Source: Trichomonas tenax
Taxonomy: Eukaryota > Parabasalia > Trichomonadida > Trichomonadidae
Assembly: GCA_023091735.1 (NCBI GenBank)
Contig: JALKBU010001300.1
Span: forward strand, 1 to 12,931
Direction of reading: 5' to 3'
Length of the DNA stretch: 12,931 bases
The notes below the pieces were generated by a model. That model saw only the letters and a list, made by a program, of their open reading frames with translations, had not been told where the DNA came from and ran no database searches. The translations under genes were made by a program, and so were the position numbers. Each line of letters opens with the position of its first letter. The stretch's first letter is position 1. Below are positions 6,523-12,931 of the stretch, one piece after another.

Positions 6523-9123
6523 ATGTTTATTAATGAATACTCGTATCAAAGTGAAAGAAGTAAGTCTTTATATTATGGAAAGTATAAATTAACTTTCGAC
6601 AGTGAATCCCTAATTATAAGTGATGTAACAACTAGTAAAAGAATATATTTTGATCAACATGATACATTCGATCCAAAAACAACGATTGCACTTGTTCCTT
6701 TCATTAATGGTGATATGATTATTTACAGGGACGCAACAGTTGATGAATCAATAGTAAATTCATTATATCGTATTAAAAGTATCATAGAATTTATTGAAGC
6801 AAATATAAAAATTACCAATGCTAAGGACTTTCAGTCCCAGGTGCAAGACGCCATCGAATTTATAAAACAATTAAAAATTAATGATAAAATAATTGATGGA
6901 ATCGCTGGGACACCTGAACATGTAAATTTAATGAGTTTGGAATATTATGAAGAGCATAAAGAGGAATTGAAAGGAGAAAAAGGCGAAAGAGGACCTACTT
7001 GACGTGATGGATTAGATGGTGAAGACGGGGCTTCCGCAAGAGGATGGATCTGGGATTTAATAAATACTGGTCTAACTGCTGCATCATTTGCGGCTTTACA
7101 ATATCAGGTGACACAACTTTCAGCATTTATGGCTAAAGCAGAAGGATTGGACACGTTAAGGGCTATGTTAAATACAATATCGACGGGTAATGATGTTTTT
7201 AGTAGCTTATCGACATGGATTCAGAGAATTGATGATTTCACACATATAATGACTGGAATTGTTAATGGTTTAGAGGATAGTATAGGTGTCACCAATAATG
7301 CACTGAATCAATTCACGACTTTTGTTAATGATACTAACAGAGCAACACAGAACGCAATTTCAAGTGTTGAATCACTAACTGGTCAGGTAATGGACAGTCA
7401 TCTAAGTCTATTTCAACGTGTTCAGTGGTTCTTGCAGAATTTATCACATGTTGGTAGTAATATAGTACCTCGTAGTGTAAAATTAAGGGCTGTTAATGAA
7501 AATGAAACATCTGAAGAAGAAGTACATGAACCAACAATTGCTGAAAAATTTAATAAATTATATCCTCATTACGGTGTGTTATTGGATTATATTAATAAAG
7601 TTATAAAAGATAACAACACAACGTTTGAAGGTATAGAAAGAAATAATGACTTAACTATTACATTCACAGTTGCTGAATTATTACGACAGATATGTTTAAT
7701 TAATGATAATCTCACATCTTTCACGAAATACCCCGATGATCACGACATTGAATTTTTAGAAGAAACACAAGAGCAGACAAATATAAAAGTGGGTAAAATA
7801 TATACTCAAGAAATAGATATTAATGATAAAGACTTAATGACAGAATTAAATAATAAAGCAGATGTCAAACATGAACATCAAAACATCGAACGTTTAACGA
7901 TTCATGAAATTAATGGATTTATTAAAGAAGGAAGAGAAGGTGAAACAATTAAAAATGAAGATAGAACGGAAACGGTTATACCACCAGAAGCTCCCTCATA
8001 TGTTATTCCTGAATTCACTGACGGATTAGAAACAAATGCGGTAATAATTAAAAATAATGATGAAATTATCAATGTTGAACAGTCATTAAACAATAAAGCG
8101 GATAAAGTAATTACCGACACCTTGACATCAAATTTAGCGGATGTCATGAATGCACTGAATGATAAAGCCGACAAGGAACAATTAGATTATAACACTAATG
8201 AATTATCATCAAGAATTGAACAAGGAATCATTGATGTTAAGAATAAATTAAATGATAAAGCGTCAACATTAGATTTGACAAAAGCGTTAAATAAAATTGA
8301 AACAAAGGCAGATAAAACAGAAATTCAAAAAGTTAATGATGATGTGCCAACAATTAATAACACATTACAAATTAAAGCAGATAAAACAGAAATTCAAAAA
8401 GTTGATGATGATTTGACTTATAACACTCATGAATTATCATCAAGAATGGAACAAACGAAACAAGGAATCATTGATGTTAAGAATAAATTAAATGATAAAG
8501 CATCAACATTAGATTTGACAGAAGCAGTAAATAAAATTGAAACAAAGGCAGACAAAATTCATACACATGATAGTTTTAATGAACTCAGGGTGAAACAATT
8601 AAACATTTATGAAACATTCCGTATCAAAAATCATGAATTATTTAATTTGATTTACCCCAATGGTTCGATTTACACATCAATATTTAATCAAAACCACGGG
8701 CAATTATTCAGTTTTGGTGAATGAAAGCCAATAGTTGATCATCGTTCCTTATATTGCGCTAATTCATCAAGAGAAACAGGAGGAAGTAAAAAGATTTCAG
8801 TAAATAACTTACCGGCACATAATCACTACTTTTCAGGTACAACATCAACAGCAGGAGATCATACACACTCAATGACATCTTATTATTCAAATTTTGATTA
8901 TAATCATGGTAAATACGAAAGTAATTAAATGACTGATGTAATGTCAATTCCTAATGATATTTTTTGGGATGATAGAAACAAAGCACCTTATAGAAGAAAT
9001 ACTTATACGAATAATGATGGAAGTTACACTCATTCAGTTTACGGAAACACTGCTGGCACTGGTTCAGGCACTGATTACATGCCGCCGTTCATGACTGTTA
9101 ATTCGTGGTATAGGGTTTATTAA
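6523..9123 (+). pseudogene. Fibre-like protein, copy 2, full length with three in-frame stops
   Basis: One frame of 866 codons runs from ATG 6523 to TAA 9121-9123, broken only by TGA at 7000-7002, TGA at 8722-8724 and TAA at 8926-8928. The first stop falls in the collagen-like run where copy 1 has Gly; the second replaces the Trp of 'FGFGEWEP'. Domains: a unique N-terminal region (residues 1 to about 125, missing from copy 1 because the window cuts it); a short Gly-X-Y run (about 150-172, shorter than in copy 1); a helical region (172-320); NKAD shaft repeats (about 440-700) arranged differently from copy 1; and a tail-collar-like tip (about 705-866). HNH and HTH pairs are kept, but the third has become YTH. 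The N-terminus would be expected to dock on the penton-like protein encoded divergently 17 bp away. Without readthrough only the first 159 residues would be made. Copies 1 and 2 are clearly paralogous. Confidence 0.72.
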
Positions 9124-9461
9124 TAAAACATTTTCATATTATTATTTTTGAAATTTATGACTTCATAAATTCCTTGCCCTTTGGGTAAAGCCCTTCGCTT
9201 TCTTTTCTTAGTTAGTCAAAAATTATTTTTAACACTAATGATAAAATAAATAATATCATATTTAAAATAAAAAATTAACGCTGATTTTGAAATTAATGAA
9301 AAATTTAATTCCTACATGGGAGGACCCAAGTATGCATCACTGACTCTGGCAAGGTCTGATGTAATGATCACAGGCATCCAACATTTCGCAATGTGTGGAC
9401 TGCGCCCCCACATTGCGAAATGTTATTTACTAACTAAATAGCATTTTTTATTAAAAAGTTA
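9124..9461. other. 3' region between fibre copy 2 and the integrase
   Basis: No gene is seen. The stop of the fibre is followed by TAATAAA-like sequence, which would fit a trichomonad UAAA 3'-end signal overlapping a stop. Then come the conserved 'TTCATAAATTCCTTGCCCTTT' type block, CTTAGTTAGT (near 9207-9216) and 'CTACATGGGAGGACCC' (about 9313-9328), all shared with the region after fibre copy 1. A weaker imperfect hairpin (around 9334-9365) precedes the strong one at 9380-9424. Confidence 0.5.
9380..9424. other. Stem-loop 2 followed by TTTACTAACTAA
   Basis: The arms AACATTTCGCAATGTGTGG (9380-9398) and its complement (9406-9424) pair at 18 of 19 positions around a 7-nt loop. The motif TTTACTAACTAA follows directly. 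The position relative to the fibre gene and the downstream motif match stem-loop 1 (2782-2829), while the stem sequences differ. It sits 37 bp before the integrase start. Confidence 0.65.
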
Positions 9462-10538
9462 ATGAATTTAGAAGAAATTAACAAATTTATTGACAGTATG
9501 CATTTCAAAACATTTGACAGGGTATGGAGCAACGTGAAAAATAGATTTCCTGATATAACGAAAAAGGAATTAAGGGATATCATTAAAGATCGAAAGAAAG
9601 ACTTACATTTACGCCCGAATCAAACAAAACCGTACATGATTAAAATATTTTCATCAACACCGAATGCATGGTTTCATTATTTACTTGATAACGGCTCGTC
9701 AGAGACTCGGTAATGAGGGAAGGATAATGCCCCGAGGTACTTCCACATCTTCATTAATCAAAATATAAGATATGCGGTAGTCAAACCTTTAGAGAACAAA
9801 ACAGCCTCAAAAGTAAGGGAAACATTGCAGGAATTCATAAATCAATACCACCCTGTTAAATTAACGTCTGATGAAGAGCCTGCATTCGTTGAAAAGAATA
9901 ATGTTGACCTTTTGAAGGCTGCCGGAGTCACGCAATACATTGTTCAACATCAAAATCATTCAAGCTTAGGAATCATTGACAGATTCGTTCGAACGTTAAG
10001 AGATATGAACACACAAACTGCATTCACAATTGATAAAATGAATGAACTCGTCTATATTTACAATAACACCTATCATCAAACGATTAAAGCAACACCTACA
10101 GAAATGAAGCAAAACCCAAAATTAGAGAAGGACTATATATTCGATTTGTTGAAGAAGAAGGAAAAACAAATGTCAATCAAAGACTTTAAACTTAATGGAG
10201 GGGAAAGGGTCCGATACGTGATTAATAAAGAAGTGGGGGAAAAGAAACTTTTTCAATTTAGTCCTGAAAGTTATATTATCGCCGGACGATAGGGCAACAA
10301 TTACGTTTTACAAGGAGAGGACGGCACCATTTTAGTCAAACCGAGGTTTAAGTTGCAAGTTGTCAAAAATAATGATTATATTAAATATCCTTTAACTAAA
10401 ACAGTTCCGAATCAATGGAACGGCGAAATCACCGAAATCCTTGAATACTACCCGCAAACGAATAAGAATAAAGTCAAGTTTTCAATTCCAAACTCAAATG
10501 ATTACGTCGACGTTATACTTGCAGTAAATCTTCTTTAA
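9462..10538 (+). pseudogene. Maverick/Polinton-type integrase (rve/DDE fold) with three in-frame stops
   Basis: A single frame of 358 codons, ATG 9462 to TAA 10536-10538, is interrupted by adjacent TAA and TGA (9711-9716) and TAG (10290-10292). Each segment carries integrase sequence: an N-terminal helical part; 'PNAWFHYLLDN' where the first catalytic Asp is expected; 'PRYFHIFINQNIRYAVVKPL', the second strand of the core; 'VKLTSDEEPAF' with the second Asp; 'HSSLGIIDRFVRTLRDMN' with the third acidic residue as Asp; and 'NNTYHQTIKATPTEM'. Exactly 35 residues separate the second and third acidic residues. After the last stop come 'GNNYVLQGEDGTILVKPRFK' and 'WNGEITEILEYYP', an SH3/chromo-like DNA- or chromatin-binding tail. 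The first Asp seems to be Tyr (WFHY against the family W-x-x-D), so the enzyme is probably dead even with readthrough. It would insert the element's DNA into the genome. Confidence 0.82.
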
Positions 10539-10557
10539 TCAATACCGAATGGACTGT

Positions 10558-10716
10558 TTATCTTGGTAAACAAAGACAGCTTTTAACGGTAGTGTCATCG
10601 ACACATATACAGACAATCAGTGAAACGCGTTCTTCGGCGCGATTAAATGGCAATTTTATTTCGTTATCTTCTGTTGGAACATAAACTGGAATCGTACACA
10701 CACAAAACTGCGGCAT
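10558..10716 (-). CDS. Small ORF of unknown function (52 aa), possible gene fragment
   Basis: The ORF runs from ATG (10716) to TAA (10558-10560) and begins 'MPQFCVCTIPVYVPTEDNE', then continues 'IKLPFNRAEERVSLIVCI'. The composition looks protein-like and is better than that of the overlapping plus-strand frame. The start codon lies inside the outer stem of the hairpin element, and the first codons cross the CA/TG run. The broken gene at 2834-3500 has the same arrangement with the other hairpin copy, so both may be 5' pieces of minus-strand genes attached to the same upstream element. It is convergent with the integrase, 19 bp away. No family is recognised. Confidence 0.35.
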   Translation of the reverse strand: MPQFCVCTIPVYVPTEDNEIKLPFNRAEERVSLIVCICVDDTTVKSCLCLPR

Positions 10717-10749
10717 GCCGGCGAGCAAGCTCGCCTTCGCCGCGTGTGT
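10696..10749. other. Structured hairpin element, copy 2
   Basis: The inner hairpin GGCGAGCAAGCTCGCC (10720-10735) and spacer TTC are the same as at 3521-3539. The outer stem is GCGGC (10710-10714) / GCCGC (10739-10743), extended by ACACAC / GTGTGT with a few unpaired bases. The inner sequence is the same in both copies while the outer stem differs and still pairs. Confidence 0.6.
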
Positions 10750-10881
10750 AAGAGAGCAAACACGGTTTCAGCACGTGTGTAGGAGTCAATTTTATCAAAT
10801 AGTGCCGTTAAATGATGATTTCGTCCACTTTGTGGAATAATGCTATTTTAAAAATTATTTTATTTTTTGATATTTAAATAA

Positions 10882-11217
10882 ATGCAACCTGAAATTGTGT
10901 TAGATAAATACAATTGCAAACATTTGATGTTCAAGGAATTGCCAAAAAGTGTTATGGAAGTTAAATATTTATTTTGCAGGAAGTTATTAGATGAATTTTG
11001 GATTCATCGCTTATCGAGTGCAATAATAAAGAAAAATCCTTATTCAAAAGCATTGAAAGATTATAAATACATGATTTCTTTGAAACGTCACTATACAATA
11101 AATTTTGTTGACGGACGAAAAGGAGTGACAGACAAAGAATTCGAACGTGCTTTTATTCAAGAGTGGTACTTAAGAGAAAAGTATGTCATGAGTTGCATTA
11201 AGAAATATTTTGTTTAA
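10882..11217 (+). CDS. Hypothetical 111-aa basic protein
   Basis: An intact ATG-to-stop ORF beginning 'MQPEIVLDKYNCKHLMF', rich in Lys, Tyr and Phe and predicted basic, with no signal peptide or membrane helix. A segment 'ERAFIQEWYLREKYVMSCIK' looks helical; its 'F-I-x-x-W-Y' pattern loosely recalls 'FIEQWYFRNHHE' in the broken gene at 2834-3500, but this is too short to claim homology. The stop sits in TTTAAACG, which supplies a UAAA. It lies between the hairpin element and the minisatellite; whether it belongs to the Maverick or to the host is unclear. Confidence 0.5.
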   Translation: MQPEIVLDKYNCKHLMFKELPKSVMEVKYLFCRKLLDEFWIHRLSSAIIKKNPYSKALKDYKYMISLKRHYTINFVDGRKGVTDKEFERAFIQEWYLREKYVMSCIKKYFV

Positions 11218-11480
11218 ACGTTTGTTTTTTTTTCATTAGCGGAAGCTGTCGGACCTTGTTATTTTTATCGTTTTTGGTGGAAAAGTGTTGAGAATGTGTT
11301 TAGAGCTGTGTTGAATGTTTGTCTGTTTATGTGTTGAACGTTTGTTGAGAGCTGTGTCTTGACAAAGTGGCACAAATAGTGTTTAGAGCCGTGTTGAGAG
11401 CTGTGTTAGTGTTCAAAATGATGACTCGGGACACGTTTTTAGACATTGCTTTCAACCGATAAATAAGGTGTGTTTTTATA

Positions 11481-11558
11481 TGTTGTCCTGAGTGGCTAGG
11501 GTGTCCACGGTCATAAAAATGTTTTAAAAAGTGTGACAACATGACATTTTGACAACAC
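11481..11558 (-). repeat. Inverted, diverged copy of the 120-bp box
   Basis: Read on the minus strand this gives GTGTTGTC, ATGTCATGTTGTCA, a poly-T-rich stretch and ATGACCGTGGACACCCT, in the same order as the plus-strand boxes at 11804 and 12148. It shows that the array has rearranged by inversion as well as by duplication. Confidence 0.6.
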
Positions 11559-11803
11559 GTGTTAGAGCCGTGCTTGAGCCTTGTTTAGAGGTTCAAACGT
11601 TTGTCTGTTTATGTGTTGAGAGCTGTGTTTAGCCGTGTTTAGAGCTGTGTTGAGAGGTTCAAACGTTTGTCTGTTTATGTGTTGAGAGCTGTGTTTAGCC
11701 GTGTTGAGAGTTGTGTTGAGACTGTGTTGAGAGTTGTGTTTAGCCGTGTTGAGAGTTGTGTTGAGAGCTGTGTTGAGAGGTTCAAACGTTTGTCTGTTTA
11801 TGT

Positions 11804-11923
11804 GTTGTCAAATGTCATGTTGTCAATTGTTTCATAATTTTTTTTTGACCGTGGACACCCCAGGACAGTTGAAAAGTATATATTAAAAACGTGCAAAAAC
11901 ATCAGCTAAAGTGAATTTTGACC
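11804..11923 (+). repeat. 120-bp interspersed box, copy 1
   Basis: It starts GTTGTCAAATGTCATGTTG, passes through GACCGTGGACACCC and GGACAGTTGAAAAGTATAT, and ends CATCAGCTAAAGTGAATTTT followed by GACC. The copy at 12148-12267 is nearly identical. The flanking 'CTGGAC...GTCCA' segments beyond it differ between copies. Confidence 0.75.
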
Positions 11924-11960
11924 CTGGACTGCACCCTGTCCACTGTCCATGGACAGACAA

Positions 11961-12728
11961 AAACGTTCATGAAACTTCAAAAACAAGGGGTCGACCTGTG
12001 TTGAGCCTGTGTTGAGACTGTGTTGAGAGCTGTGTTTAGCCTGTGTTGAGCCTGTGTTTAGCCTGTGTTGAACGTTTGTCTGTTTATGTGTTGAGAGCTG
12101 TGTTGAGACTGTGTTGAACGTTTGTCTGTTTATGTGTTGAGAGCTGTGTTGTCAAATGTCATGTTGTCAACTGTTTCATAATTTTTTTTATGACCGTGGA
12201 CACCCTGGACAGTTGAAAAGTATATATTAAAAACGTGCAAAAACATCAGCTAAAGTGAATTTTGACCGTGCCAAACTGCCCTGGACAGTCCACAGCGAAG
12301 AAGACAAATAAAAACAAATGTTGAGACTGTGCTTGAGAGCTGTGTTGAAAGTGTGTTGAGACTTGTGTTGAGAGTTGTGTTGAGAGCTGTGTTCAGCCGT
12401 GTTTTGACTGTGCTTGAGACTTGTGTTGAGAGTGTGTTTAGCATGTGTTGAGACTTGTGTTGAGAGTGTGTTTAGCCGTGTTTTGACTGTGCTTGAGAGC
12501 TGTGTTTTGACTGTGCTTGAGAGCTGTGTTCAGCATGTGTTGAACATGTGTTGAGAGTGTGCTTGAGACTGTGTTTAGCATGTGTTGAACATGTGTTGTG
12601 ACTGTGCTTGAAACAAAGTGAAGAGAAAAATAAAAACAAAAACGTTCATAAGACTTCAAAAACAAGGTTTAGCATGTGTTGAGAGCCGTGTTGAGGCAGT
12701 GTGTTCACGAAACTTCAAAAATAAAGGT
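11961..12728 (+). repeat. Three copies of the box GTTCAYRARACTTCAAAAA
   Basis: Copies are at about 11961-11988, 12640-12667 and 12703-12728. Each is followed by an 'ACAAGG/ATAAAGG' end, and two of them by 'TTCGAC/TCGACC'. They close blocks of the minisatellite, and the last copy marks its right edge. Confidence 0.65.
12148..12267 (+). repeat. 120-bp interspersed box, copy 2
   Basis: The order and sequence are the same as in the copy at 11804-11923, with a few substitutions and small compensating indels. Both are preceded by the TTTGTCTGTTTATG box, so the pair forms a larger direct repeat of about 344 bp period. Confidence 0.75.
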
Positions 12729-12794
12729 TCGACTTGTTTGTTTCATTTTGTGATCAGTGAGTTAAAGTTCAATTTCGGCATCATCGTTAGTAAT

Positions 12795-12929
12795 TTATGA
12801 ATAAATTTGTTTGTATTCATCTTTTAAGACGTAACACCAAACCCTTTTCGAATCAATTGTTAAACGTGGGCGATTGCATTTATCTTTAATTTGAAGTTGA
12901 AAATTCTTGTCTCTCATCTCTCTTGGCTT
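12795..12929 (-). CDS. Small minus-strand ORF reaching the window edge, unknown function
   Basis: The frame is open from the right edge to TAA at 12795-12797 (44 codons in window). It reads 'MRDKNFQLQIKDKCNRPRL', then 'TIDSKRVWCYVLKDEYKQI'. There is an ATG at codon 5 in the window, so this is either the complete 40-residue product or the C-terminus of a longer protein. The basic, non-repetitive composition is unlike the adjacent minisatellite and looks coding. I do not recognise the family. Confidence 0.4.
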   Translation of the reverse strand, partial: KPREMRDKNFQLQIKDKCNRPRLTIDSKRVWCYVLKDEYKQIYS

Positions 12930-12931
12930 TG

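Larger units (their letters stand above)
11317..12140 (+). repeat. Six copies of the box TTTGTCTGTTTATGTGTTG
   Basis: Copies lie at about 11317-11337, 11599-11619, 11665-11685, 11788-11808, 12074-12094 and 12120-12140. Most are preceded by 'TTCAAACG' or 'TTGAACG' and followed by 'GAGAGCTGTG', so they mark a higher-order unit inside the minisatellite. Confidence 0.7.
11285..12722. repeat. GT-biased minisatellite with a period of about 11-12 bp
   Basis: Variants of one short unit fill most of this span: TGTGTTGAGAGC, TGTGTTTAGCC, TGTGTTGAGAC, TGTGTTGAGAGT, TGTGCTTGAGAC, CATGTGTTGAA and similar. Units are 11 or 12 bp and mixed irregularly. The plus strand is strongly G+T-rich. Three classes of longer boxes interrupt the array and are listed separately. 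Open frames on the minus strand here are repeats of 'LNTALNT'-type peptides and are artefacts of the repeat. It could be a host satellite next to the element. Confidence 0.8.

Noticed and set aside
7902..8947. Minus-strand open frames opposite fibre copy 2 (7902-8174, 8759-8947)
   Set aside because: They are antisense shadows of the paralogous fibre sequence; their leucine/serine-rich composition reflects the complementary strand.
8929..9123. Separate 64-residue gene
   Set aside because: It is the C-terminal end of fibre copy 2, in the same frame after the last internal stop.
7000..9716. Alternative genetic code explaining the in-frame stops
   Set aside because: All three stop codons occur as interruptions, and the same codons end intact genes nearby (TAA, TGA), so reassignment is not a good explanation.
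10540..10675. Plus-strand continuation after the integrase stop
   Set aside because: It is a short open stretch without integrase features; the minus-strand frame in the same place looks more like protein.
11327..12665. Minus-strand open frames with LNTALNT-type repeats
   Set aside because: These are translations of the GT-rich minisatellite; nothing suggests coding outside the repeat.
12618..12800. 60-residue plus-strand open frame
   Set aside because: It begins in the satellite, crosses two repeat boxes and has no protein-like features.

Overview
This window looks like AT-rich, intron-poor DNA of a protist whose genome carries Maverick/Polinton elements. These are large, virus-like DNA transposons with a retroviral-type integrase, a protein-primed family B DNA polymerase and capsid genes. 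The best guess for the host is a parabasalid such as Trichomonas. The reasons are the style of the integrase (a 'GIIDRF...TLRDM' third catalytic block), the polymerase C-terminus and the capsid-like proteins. The host assignment rests on remembered family resemblance, not on a search.

Layout. (1) 1-2418 (+): a large fibre-like protein whose 5' end lies outside the window. It has a collagen-like stretch, a helical region, a shaft of 'NKAD' repeats and a phage tail-collar-like, histidine-rich tip. (2) 2419-2833: an AT-rich 3' region with a duplicated block and a strong stem-loop. (3) 2834-3500 (-): a broken gene of unknown function. (4) 3496-4265: no convincing gene, but a structured hairpin, three related 16-bp palindromes, an inverted repeat and a direct repeat. 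(5) 4266-4706 (-): a 146-aa protein of unknown function. (6) 4750-5358 (-): a 5'-truncated minor-capsid (penton-like) gene. At about 5326-5350 it abuts a truncated polymerase gene fragment (5344-5805, +), which marks a rearrangement junction. (7) 5795-6505 (-): a second, complete penton-like gene, tail-to-tail with the polymerase fragment and divergent, with only 17 bp between, from (8) 6523-9123 (+). That gene is a second fibre gene, full length (866 codons) but carrying three in-frame stops. (9) 9124-9461: a 3' region with a stem-loop equivalent to that in (2). (10) 9462-10538 (+): an integrase with three in-frame stops. (11) 10558-10716 (-): a small ORF, then a second copy of the structured hairpin. 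(12) 10882-11217 (+): an unknown 111-aa protein. (13) 11285-12728: a GT-biased minisatellite with a period of about 11-12 bp and interspersed longer boxes. (14) 12795-12929 (-): the end of a small ORF, possibly entering from the right.

How the parts fit. Integrase, polymerase end, penton-like proteins and fibre are the expected kit of a Maverick/Polinton that could form particles. Major capsid protein, packaging ATPase, protease and most of the polymerase are absent here, and several genes are broken, so this is a decayed or mosaic copy rather than a working element. The most notable feature is the pair of fibre genes. They share stalk sequence but differ in shaft modules and in the centre of the tip, the pattern expected of a receptor-binding protein that diversifies. 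One copy sits head-to-head with a penton-like gene, the natural partner of a fibre at an icosahedral vertex.
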